Below the pieces are notes generated by a model. That model saw only the letters and a list, made by a program, of their open reading frames with translations, searched no databases and had not been told where the DNA came from. 5,027 nucleotides of DNA from the NCBI GenBank assembly GCA_018714645.1, contig DVND01000040.1, positions 1 to 5,027 on the forward strand. Reading direction: 5' to 3'. The position numbers and the translations under genes are program-made. This stretch comes from Candidatus Avimonoglobus intestinipullorum. Its GTDB lineage: Bacteria > Bacillota > Clostridia > UBA1381. Below are positions 1 to 5,027 of this stretch, piece by piece. Position 1 is the stretch's first letter. The number at the start of each line of letters is the position of its first letter.

Positions 1-20
1 TTCCAGCGTGTTTTGCTCAT
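1..20 (-). CDS. addA: Start of addA, ATP-dependent helicase/nuclease subunit A (partial, runs off the window)
   Basis: Only the first six codons and part of a seventh are present, reading M-S-K-T-R-W. AddA proteins of Bacillota commonly begin with a short polar stretch and a Trp at about this place, just before the Q-motif of the helicase. The ATG at 20-18 overlaps the addB TGA stop (19-17) as ATGA, and a perfect Shine-Dalgarno sequence precedes it. The addB-addA order with a tight junction is the usual arrangement in Bacillota. AddA would supply the 3'-5' helicase motor and the second nuclease domain of the AddAB complex. The identity rests mainly on gene order and six residues, so it is inferred; the existence of a start codon here is much better supported than the name. 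Confidence 0.7.
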
Positions 21-3000
21 TCTTCCACCTCCTCGCGCATCTTTTCCCAAACCGCGCCGCCCGGCTTTTCCGGCGCGCCGCCGGTTTCCCGATGGAGACA
101 GATCTCCCCAAACGGGCAATAGTCGCACGCGGCGGAATAGGCGTCGCAATAGGGCGTGATCCCGATTTCCCCGCCCTTGATGCGCCTGTCCGCGTCCACG
201 GCGGCCTTTTTCACATAGTCCATCAGCAGCCGGAACCGCTCCCGGCTCGTCACCTTGGAGGACGCGTCCGGATAGCCGTCTTTTTTCAGCTTCAGCTTCA
301 TGAAGTCGCATGCGGCGGCCTCCCCGCGCTCCAGCCGGCGGTCGGTCCTGTAAACGCCTTTTAAATCATATTTGCCGTCTGTTTCGTCCAGCACCACCAG
401 CCCGTCGGCCTGCAATTCTTTCTCCGCCTCCAGGGCGGCTTCTTCCTCCGTCCCGCGGCACGCCTTGATGTCGTCCCGCAGCTTGTTGTACAGCACGCCG
501 CCGATGTCCGCCGCCGCGCCCGGCTGCGCAAACCGCACCGCGCCGGCCCTGTACAGCTCCAGCGCCGCAATGGCGTACACAATCAGCTGCATGTCCTGTT
601 TATTGTAAATGGAAACGATATCAAACTCCTTTTTCCCCGATTTATAGTCCACCACGCGCAGGTCCACGCCTTGCGCATCCTCCGCCATGTCAATGCGGTC
701 GATGGTGCCCGTCAGGCTGATCTGGCGTTCCTTCCATTGAATATGTATCTGGAAGTCCTGCTCATAGCACACTGCGGCGTAATCCCCCGCGGCGATGCTC
801 CGGCGGACGACCTCCACAGACCGCCTGAGGGTTTTCTGCATGCGCATCAAGTAATAGCGCACCTTTTTCTGGTCGTGCCGGAGCGCCTGCAAGATCCGTT
901 CTTCCGCCCGCCCCATAATCTCTTCAATAATACGGCGGCTCTGTTCCGCTGTCAGCGCGTTCCAGCGCGCCTTCAGGGTGCAAAGGTCGGGCGCGCCGCC
1001 GTCCACCGCCTTGCAGTATTCGCAGACCGCCCAGTGCATCAGGCTCCCCAGCTCAAATTTCTGAATCTGCCAGACCTCCTGCTCCTGCGCCCGCAAGCCG
1101 TATTTCACAAAATACGCAAACGGGCACTTCCCGAATTCGTTTAACCGGCTGACGCTGTAGCGGCCCGTTTTTCCATACAGCGCCTCCGCATCCTGCGGCG
1201 ATATACGGGGGACCCTGCGCCGGTACTGCGCCGCCCGGTCGATCAATTGCAGGCTGTCCCGCCATTCGTCCCTGGATACAAACCACGCATACAGCGCCTG
1301 CATCCCCGGGGCGGAAGGCCCCTGCAGCAGCAGCTCGTTGAGCATGCGCTTTGGCGTATGCAGTATTGTGCCCTGCCGCACCACATCGTCGCTGATATCC
1401 AGCTGCCGGAAGGTTTTCATCAAATCCCAGACCAGCTGCGCCGGGCGCAGCGCCGTCCCGGACGCGTCCACCACCGGATAGCTGACAAAAAGCTTCTGCT
1501 CCGCAGCCGTGATGGAACGAAACAGCTTATAGGTCTCCGCGGACAATTTCCGCTTCGTATCCTCCGCCAATTCCAGGCCTTCCTCCGCCAATCCGTCCGC
1601 CAGCGCCGCCCGGTCCGCATCCGACAGCAGCCCCTCGGTGGCCATCTCCCGCGGCAGCTCCCCCTGTACCGCGCCAATGATGAAAAGCGCCTTGACGTGC
1701 TGCTGGCGGCTCCGGTCTGGGGAACCCACCGTCACGCAGTCCAGCCCGGAGGGGATGATGCTGAGCATGCATTTGGACAGCCCCGCCTGCAAATACCTGC
1801 CGAATTCCTCCTTGGAGCAGCGTGCGTCCCCCATGGTGACCACCATCTGGTCTAAAACATCCACCAGCAGGTTCCAGATTAGCCCATACTGCTCCGCTTC
1901 GTTCCGCAGGCCCTGCCCGTTCAGCTCTTCCATCTCCAGCGTCAGGCCCTCATAGAGCCGGATGTCCTCCAAAAATCCAAACAGCGCGCCGGCAATTTCC
2001 CGTACGGTTTTCCGTCCCTTTGTTTGCTCTAAATATTTCGCAAACGGCTGGATGATGGCCTCCCGCGTCCGGTTGAGCTGTTCCATGTCGTCGTCCGTCC
2101 CGCGGGCGCCGTCCAGCACGCCGCCGAACGCGCCGCCCGTTGTCTCCTCCCACGGGCTGAACCAGGCCTTTTTCCCCCGGATTCCATGCTTTAACACATA
2201 ATTTTCCAATAAATCCAGTTCCTCCTCCGGGAACCGCTCAATCGTCCCATCCGCATCCCGGCGGTATAGAAAGCCCGTCCGCAGGAATTGAAACACCGCG
2301 TCATAGCTCCAATTATGCGTCTGGATTTCAAATAATGCCAGCACCAGCACGATAATCGGATGCTCCGTCACCGCGTCTTTTAAATCTGTGTAATAGGGGA
2401 TGCCGCTGTCGCGGAACACCGCCTCAATGATGTGGCTGTATTGCTCCTCCCGTCCGCAGAGGACGCTGATGTCCCTGTAGCGGTATGCGCCGCTCTGTAC
2501 CAGCGCGGTGATCTCCCCCGCCAGATGCTCCACCTCCGCATAGAGGTCCCGTGCCTGGAAAACGTGGATATCCTTTGTTTTATGGGGATAGCTTTTTGTC
2601 CAGTCATTGTAATGGGCGGCAAAAAATGCCAGTTCCTCCGACGCGATATGCCGGTATGCGCCGGCGACCGCGGTCTCCCGCAGTTCCCCCGCGCCGCAGC
2701 AGCGCCGCAGCCGCCCAAGCGTTGCCAGGGGTACCTGATACACCTCTGCGTCCGCATTTTCGGGCAACGCCAGCGCCACATGGACGGACTGGGCCTTTTT
2801 TACCAGCGCCCGCAGGAGCAGATAATGCTGGGGCAGGAAATCGGAAAATTCGTCAAACCAGAACCCCGTCCCGGAAAATATGTCTGTTGTCTCTATGTAC
2901 GCCGCCAGAGACGGCAAATCCTCCTCGCTGTCCAAAAACTGCCCCCGGGCCAGATCCAGGTATGTCTCGTAGATGGCGGCCAGCGCTTGCAGCTTTTGCT

Positions 3001-3445
3001 TTAACAGGGCGCTTTCGCATCGCTCGGCCTGCTTCAGCAGCGTCTCCGGCGCGACCATGTACCGTTTGAACTCCTGAAGCATGTCCGCCACCGCGTCAAT
3101 GAAGCCGGGCTTTTGGAAGCTTTCGCGAAAGATGTTTTCTTTTCCATCCTGCGCCAGCACCGCCCGCAGGACCAGCATCTGCTTCCCGGCGGGGGTCAGG
3201 TATTTGGCGGCTTTTTTCCGCCCGAACCGGGAGACCAGCCGGGAGAACGTCATAACCTCAATCCCATTCAGCCCCAGGCCGCCGAACCGGGCCGTCATGT
3301 CCTTTTCCGCATTAAAGGAACACTGGTCGGGCACAACCATAATCGCCCGTTGGCAGAGCCCCTTTTGCATATGCGCCGCAATGGACGCATAGCATGCTTC
3401 GCTTTTTCCGGCGCCGGCCGCGCCCCGTATGACCTCCAGCGGCAT
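17..3445 (-). CDS. addB: AddB, ATP-dependent helicase/deoxyribonuclease subunit B
   Basis: This is the B subunit of the cytoplasmic AddAB helicase-nuclease, which processes double-strand breaks and makes 3' single-stranded tails for RecA, a role played by RecBCD in enteric bacteria. Numbering from the ATG at 3445 (1142 residues, close to the roughly 1,150-1,170 usual for AddB): Walker A GAAGAGKS at 8-15; a Walker B-like WFDEFSDFLP stretch near 196-205; a late helicase-like segment SPDRSRQQ near 575-582. The C-terminal RecB-family nuclease shows GSLMH (His804), GTIDRID at 913-919, VVDYKSGK (Asp933, Lys935) and Gln953. Four cysteines, Cys774 and Cys1107/1110/1116 (C-x2-C-x5-C), match the AddB 4Fe-4S cluster pattern that ties the nuclease domain together. 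The ATG at 3445 is preferred over the in-frame ATG at 3451 because GGAGG (3453-3457) lies 7 nt from the former and only 1 nt from the latter. The gene is intact and is followed by addA with an ATGA overlap. The family call is near certain. Confidence 0.97.
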   Translation of the reverse strand: MPLEVIRGAAGAGKSEACYASIAAHMQKGLCQRAIMVVPDQCSFNAEKDMTARFGGLGLNGIEVMTFSRLVSRFGRKKAAKYLTPAGKQMLVLRAVLAQDGKENIFRESFQKPGFIDAVADMLQEFKRYMVAPETLLKQAERCESALLKQKLQALAAIYETYLDLARGQFLDSEEDLPSLAAYIETTDIFSGTGFWFDEFSDFLPQHYLLLRALVKKAQSVHVALALPENADAEVYQVPLATLGRLRRCCGAGELRETAVAGAYRHIASEELAFFAAHYNDWTKSYPHKTKDIHVFQARDLYAEVEHLAGEITALVQSGAYRYRDISVLCGREEQYSHIIEAVFRDSGIPYYTDLKDAVTEHPIIVLVLALFEIQTHNWSYDAVFQFLRTGFLYRRDADGTIERFPEEELDLLENYVLKHGIRGKKAWFSPWEETTGGAFGGVLDGARGTDDDMEQLNRTREAIIQPFAKYLEQTKGRKTVREIAGALFGFLEDIRLYEGLTLEMEELNGQGLRNEAEQYGLIWNLLVDVLDQMVVTMGDARCSKEEFGRYLQAGLSKCMLSIIPSGLDCVTVGSPDRSRQQHVKALFIIGAVQGELPREMATEGLLSDADRAALADGLAEEGLELAEDTKRKLSAETYKLFRSITAAEQKLFVSYPVVDASGTALRPAQLVWDLMKTFRQLDISDDVVRQGTILHTPKRMLNELLLQGPSAPGMQALYAWFVSRDEWRDSLQLIDRAAQYRRRVPRISPQDAEALYGKTGRYSVSRLNEFGKCPFAYFVKYGLRAQEQEVWQIQKFELGSLMHWAVCEYCKAVDGGAPDLCTLKARWNALTAEQSRRIIEEIMGRAEERILQALRHDQKKVRYYLMRMQKTLRRSVEVVRRSIAAGDYAAVCYEQDFQIHIQWKERQISLTGTIDRIDMAEDAQGVDLRVVDYKSGKKEFDIVSIYNKQDMQLIVYAIAALELYRAGAVRFAQPGAAADIGGVLYNKLRDDIKACRGTEEEAALEAEKELQADGLVVLDETDGKYDLKGVYRTDRRLERGEAAACDFMKLKLKKDGYPDASSKVTSRERFRLLMDYVKKAAVDADRRIKGGEIGITPYCDAYSAACDYCPFGEICLHRETGGAPEKPGGAVWEKMREEVEE
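26..33 (-). promoter_or_regulatory. Ribosome binding site of addA, inside the addB coding sequence
   Basis: The minus strand reads AGGAGGTG, a full eight-base complement to the 3' end of 16S rRNA, followed by GAAGA and the ATG at 20. The spacing is 5 nt from the GTG and 7 nt from AGGAGG. The same bases encode the Glu-Glu-Val near the AddB C-terminus, so the end of AddB is partly shaped by the need for this site. Together with the ATGA overlap it decides the addA start and suggests translational coupling. Confidence 0.85.
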
Positions 3446-3452
3446 ATCCATT

Positions 3453-3457
3453 CCTCC
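3453..3457 (-). promoter_or_regulatory. Ribosome binding site of addB, which decides the start codon
   Basis: The minus strand reads TTTTTTGGAGGAATGGATATG. GGAGG is 1 nt from the first ATG (3451), too close for normal initiation, and 7 nt from the second (3445), which is ideal. The protein therefore most likely begins M-P-L-E-V-I-R-G, with the Walker A motif from residue 8, as is typical of AddB N-termini. Confidence 0.8.
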
Positions 3458-3468
3458 AAAAAACTGAA

Positions 3469-3498
3469 ATTATACAACAGTACATCCTGTTTATACAA
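3469..3498 (-). promoter_or_regulatory. Proximal addB promoter candidate (TTGTAT-N18-TATAAT)
   Basis: A perfect -10 TATAAT (3469-3474) lies 18 nt from a -35 TTGTAT (3493-3498), which matches only three of six consensus bases. Transcription would begin near 3462, giving a leader of about 17 nt that carries the GGAGG ribosome binding site. The weak -35 box suggests either low activity or dependence on an activator. The call comes from consensus matching only. Confidence 0.45.
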
Positions 3499-3506
3499 CC
3501 TTATAC
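3470..3506. repeat. Phased TTATAC direct repeats upstream of addB
   Basis: TTATACAAC occurs twice on the plus strand, at 3470-3478 and 3491-3499, exactly 21 nt apart, and a shorter third copy, TTATAC, starts at 3501, 10 nt further on. Offsets of 21 and 10 put all three on about the same face of the helix. On the minus strand they read GTATAA, so they overlap the -10 and -35 boxes of the proximal promoter. They may be repeated regulator sites or just a by-product of -10-like AT-rich sequence. Confidence 0.4.
3476..3491. promoter_or_regulatory. Operator-like palindrome between the -35 and -10 of the proximal promoter
   Basis: On the plus strand AACAG (3476-3480) and CTGTT (3487-3491) form a perfect inverted repeat with a 6-nt centre. 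It sits almost exactly in the 18-nt spacer of the proximal promoter candidate, where a bound dimeric repressor would block RNA polymerase. The half-sites are short, so chance is possible. It is not a LexA box of either the enteric (CTGT-N8-ACAG) or Bacillus (GAAC-N4-GTTC) type. Confidence 0.25.
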
Positions 3507-3559
3507 GATATATCTATTATGTATAGTATATCATAAATTGTCCGAAATGGAAACAGGAT
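3484..3559. repeat. Nine-base inverted repeat bracketing the addB promoter region
   Basis: ATCCTGTTT at 3484-3492 is the exact reverse complement of AAACAGGAT at 3551-3559, with 58 nt between the arms. The outer arm begins immediately after the murA stop codon. The spacing is too long for an intrinsic terminator and no T-run follows. It could be two distant binding half-sites, a long weak stem, or chance. Confidence 0.35.
3516..3553 (-). promoter_or_regulatory. Distal addB promoter candidates (overlapping pair)
   Basis: Two overlapping sigma-A-type candidates are visible. The first is TTTCCA (3548-3553), a 17-nt spacer and TATACT (3525-3530), with an extended -10 TG one base upstream (TGATATACT). 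The second is CGGACA (3539-3544), 17 nt and CATAAT (3516-3521). Each -35 matches four of six consensus bases. Transcripts would carry a leader of roughly 65-75 nt. Both lie just downstream of the murA stop, supporting transcription of addBA apart from murA. These are consensus matches, not mapped start sites. Confidence 0.5.
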
Positions 3560-4813
3560 TTATTTTTCAGAATACACTTTTGCGCCGATTTTGGAAAGCT
3601 TGCCCACCAGGTTTTCATAACCCCGTTCAATATGCTCCACGCCGGTGATCTGCGTGTCGCCTTTGGCGACCATCCCCGCCAGCACCAGCGCCGCGCCGCC
3701 GCGCAGGTCCAGCGCATTCACCTGCGCCCCTGACAGGCGTTTTACCCCCTCCACCACAGAGGTCCTGCCGTCAATGCGGATGTTTGCCCCCATCCGCTTC
3801 AGCTCGCCCACATGCAAAAAGCGGTTTTCAAACACCGTCTCCACAATCATGCCCGTGCCTTCAACCGTGCTGAGCAGCACGGAAAACGGCGCCTGCATGT
3901 CCGTGGGGAAACCCGGGAACGGCAGCGTTTTAATATCGGCGGTTGTCAGTTTTTTTGCGGCGTCAATGTCAATATAATCCGGGCCACACCGCATCTCCAC
4001 GCCCATTTCGGCAAGTTTTGCCGCCACGGGCTTTACATGGGAAAAATTGATGTTTTTGATACGCCCTGTGCCGCGCGTGGCGGAAAATGCCACCATGAAT
4101 GTACCCGCCTCAATCCGATCCGGGATGATCTGATGCGCCGTCCCTTTTAATTCCCGCACCCCCGCAATGCGGACGGTATCTGTTCCCGCGCCTTCAATCT
4201 GCGCGCCCTGTTTGTTTAAAAATTCCGCCAAATCCACAATTTCGGGCTCCACCGCCGCGTTTTCAATGACGGTTTCCCCCAGCGCCGTCACCGCCGCCAT
4301 GAGAATGTTTTCCGTGGCGCCCACGCTTGGGAAATCCAAATAAATTTTTGCGCCTGCCAATTTGTTTTTTGCTTTTAAATCAATATAGCCATGTCCCTGG
4401 GAAATGTCCGCGCCCAGCGCGGCGAAGCCCTTTAAATGCAGGTCCACGGGGCGCGTGCCGATGGGGCAGCCGCCGGGCATGGCGATCCGCGCCCGGCCAG
4501 CCCGCGCCAGCAGCGGCCCCGCCAGTAGAAACGACCCGCGCATCTTCCCCACCAGCTCATAGGGCGTGGTGTAATTCGTAATATGTTCACAATTGACAAT
4601 TGTTTTCCCGCTTGCAAATTCTATCCGCGCGCCCAGGCTCTCCATCAGGCTGAACATGATATGGATGTCGCTCAAATCCGGCAAGCCCGACAATTCATTG
4701 CGCCCTTCGTTTAAAATACACGCCGCAATGATCGGCAGCGCGCTGTTTTTTGAACCGCTGACTTCAATTTCCCCCTGCAAAGCCCCGCTGTTTTTGACAA
4801 TGATTTTCGACAT
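3560..4813 (-). CDS. murA: MurA, UDP-N-acetylglucosamine 1-carboxyvinyltransferase
   Basis: MurA transfers enolpyruvate from phosphoenolpyruvate to UDP-N-acetylglucosamine, the first committed cytoplasmic step of peptidoglycan synthesis. The 417-residue product is the normal family length and is collinear with the E. coli enzyme: Lys22-Asn23 in SGSKNS; the mobile-loop Cys116 (E. coli Cys115) in GGCPIGTRPVD; Asp305 in GFPTDMQ; Asp369 and Arg371 in LDLRGG; and Arg397 in IERGYE. All key catalytic and PEP-binding positions are kept. The loop residue is Cys rather than Asp, so the family rule predicts sensitivity to fosfomycin. The ATG at 4813 is chosen because AAAGGAAG precedes it by 7 nt and the protein then begins M-S-K-I-I-V as expected; upstream in-frame ATGs (4834 and beyond) lack a ribosome binding site and would add an unusual extension. 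Many Bacillota carry two MurA paralogues; which one this is cannot be settled here. No terminator is visible after the TAA. Confidence 0.97.
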   Translation of the reverse strand: MSKIIVKNSGALQGEIEVSGSKNSALPIIAACILNEGRNELSGLPDLSDIHIMFSLMESLGARIEFASGKTIVNCEHITNYTTPYELVGKMRGSFLLAGPLLARAGRARIAMPGGCPIGTRPVDLHLKGFAALGADISQGHGYIDLKAKNKLAGAKIYLDFPSVGATENILMAAVTALGETVIENAAVEPEIVDLAEFLNKQGAQIEGAGTDTVRIAGVRELKGTAHQIIPDRIEAGTFMVAFSATRGTGRIKNINFSHVKPVAAKLAEMGVEMRCGPDYIDIDAAKKLTTADIKTLPFPGFPTDMQAPFSVLLSTVEGTGMIVETVFENRFLHVGELKRMGANIRIDGRTSVVEGVKRLSGAQVNALDLRGGAALVLAGMVAKGDTQITGVEHIERGYENLVGKLSKIGAKVYSEK

Positions 4814-4820
4814 GGCAGTT

Positions 4821-4828
4821 CTTCCTTT
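4821..4828 (-). promoter_or_regulatory. Ribosome binding site of murA
   Basis: The minus strand reads AAAGGAAG, then 7 nt, then the ATG at 4813. No comparable site precedes the in-frame ATG at 4834, so this supports the shorter, standard MurA N-terminus. Confidence 0.65.
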
Positions 4829-4884
4829 CGGCATTTTGAAATGTTGTTCTAAATTCAGTATGTCCAATTCTGTTTTTTTATAAA

Positions 4885-4912
4885 ATGAAAAACACGCAAA
4901 ATAAACTGTCAA
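4885..4912 (-). promoter_or_regulatory. murA promoter candidate with a perfect TTGACA
   Basis: A consensus -35 TTGACA (4907-4912) stands in AT-rich sequence upstream of murA. The best-spaced -10 is TTTCAT (4885-4890), four of six matches with a 16-nt spacer. A better-looking TATAAA lies at 4877-4882, but 24 nt from the TTGACA, which is too far to pair with it. The leader would be about 65 nt. The -35 is convincing; the -10 is uncertain. Confidence 0.5.
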
Positions 4913-4972
4913 AATAATGCTTGGAAATTAGGCATTTTGCTGGAAAATGAATGCAGCGTTTTTTCCAATCAT

Positions 4973-4994
4973 AACCACCAGTAAACTGGTGGTT
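4973..4994. repeat. Perfect hairpin 1 (10-bp arms) upstream of murA
   Basis: AACCACCAGT (4973-4982) and ACTGGTGGTT (4985-4994) are exact reverse complements around two A residues. As a folded strand it would be a 9-bp stem with a 4-nt TAAA loop. Neither strand has a T-run after the stem, so it is not a standard intrinsic terminator. It is the first of two adjacent hairpins at the window edge. Confidence 0.8.
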
Positions 4995-4999
4995 TGCAC

Positions 5000-5016
5000 A
5001 GCCCCTATAAGGGGCT
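5000..5016. repeat. Perfect hairpin 2 (7-bp arms) upstream of murA
   Basis: AGCCCCT (5000-5006) and AGGGGCT (5010-5016) are exact reverse complements with an ATA loop. Only five bases (4995-4999) separate it from hairpin 1. The flanking sequence on the plus strand is ATTACAGGCTT, again with no T-run. The GC-rich stem stands out from the AT-rich region to its left. Confidence 0.8.
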
Positions 5017-5027
5017 ATTACAGGCTT

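Larger units (their letters stand above)
4814..4970. other. AT-rich leader and upstream region of murA, no gene seen
   Basis: Besides the murA ribosome binding site and promoter candidate, this stretch has only weak AT-rich inverted repeats: TGGAAAA (4941-4947) with TTTTCCA (4961-4967), TTGGAAA (4921-4927) with TTTCCAA (4962-4968), and CATTTT (4933-4938) with AAAATG (4944-4949). These arms overlap and cannot all pair at once. I see no credible small gene and no recognisable riboswitch. Confidence 0.5.
4971..5027 (+). mobile_element. Possible end of an IS200/IS605-type element or related palindromic repeat (partial)
   Basis: Two short perfect hairpins in tandem, without terminator tails and next to a gap between genes, resemble the subterminal palindromes that Y1 (HUH) transposases recognise at the ends of IS200/IS605 elements and of their small non-autonomous relatives. 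No transposase reading frame is visible because the window stops 11 bases after the second hairpin. The boundary and orientation are guesses. Alternatives are a dispersed REP-like repeat or RNA structures at the 3' end of an upstream gene. Confidence 0.3.

Noticed and set aside
1247..1855. Plus-strand open frame of 202 codons inside addB
   Set aside because: It lies opposite intact AddB sequence containing family motifs, has Arg/Gln/Pro-rich composition typical of an antisense GC-rich frame, and lacks a convincing ribosome binding site.
2432..3069. Two overlapping plus-strand open frames of 190 and 172 codons
   Set aside because: They overlap each other and the AddB helicase-like region, with low-complexity Arg/Pro-rich translation and no recognisable domain. 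They are shadows of the GC-rich gene.
3476..3491. LexA/SOS box in front of addB
   Set aside because: The palindrome reads ACAG-N6-CTGT, the reverse order of the enteric box, and it does not contain GAAC-N4-GTTC of the Bacillus type.
3484..3559. Intrinsic terminator after murA
   Set aside because: The only perfect inverted repeat has a 58-nt loop and no T-run after the second arm. No compact GC-rich hairpin follows the stop codon.
4814..4912. N-terminal extension of MurA in the same frame
   Set aside because: The extra 33 residues have no family counterpart, no ribosome binding site supports the upstream ATGs, and the extension would cover the murA promoter candidate. The ATG at 4813 gives the standard N-terminus.
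4973..5016. Intrinsic terminators of a gene beyond the window
   Set aside because: Neither hairpin is followed by a T-tract on either strand, so a standard Rho-independent terminator is not supported, although Rho-dependent or processing roles remain possible.
4971..5027. CRISPR array
   Set aside because: The two hairpins have different sequences and there is no repeated unit with regular spacers.

Overview
The window comes from a chromosome of a low-GC-type Gram-positive bacterium (Bacillota). It is most likely a fairly GC-rich member of the Clostridia. The evidence is the AddB form of the AddAB recombination nuclease, very strong AGGAGG-type ribosome binding sites, and GC-rich coding sequence separated by AT-rich promoter regions. 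The species cannot be named from this sequence alone.

Layout: every supported gene is on the minus strand, so transcription runs from high to low coordinates. From right to left: (1) positions 4814-5027 are non-coding. They hold two perfect tandem hairpins at the window edge, which may be the end of an IS200/IS605-type element or another palindromic repeat, followed by a TTGACA-containing promoter candidate and the murA ribosome binding site. (2) murA (3560-4813) encodes a complete UDP-N-acetylglucosamine enolpyruvyl transferase of 417 residues. (3) Positions 3446-3559 are a very AT-rich gap with three overlapping or tandem promoter candidates, helically phased TTATAC repeats and an operator-like palindrome. 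(4) addB (17-3445) encodes a complete AddB helicase/nuclease subunit of 1142 residues with an intact Walker A motif, nuclease motif and four-cysteine iron-sulphur cluster. (5) The first 20 bases of the window hold the start of the next gene, almost certainly addA, which overlaps the addB stop by ATGA.

How the genes work together: addB and addA form a translationally coupled pair that makes the two subunits of the AddAB enzyme, which resects double-strand breaks for recombinational repair. murA catalyses the first committed step of peptidoglycan synthesis. It probably belongs to a separate transcription unit or at most reads through into addBA, because the gap between them has its own promoter candidates; no terminator is visible there either.

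The window is mostly ordinary housekeeping sequence, and I see no convincing new multi-gene system. The points most worth checking are the architecture of the addB promoter region, the double hairpin upstream of murA, and the addB start codon.
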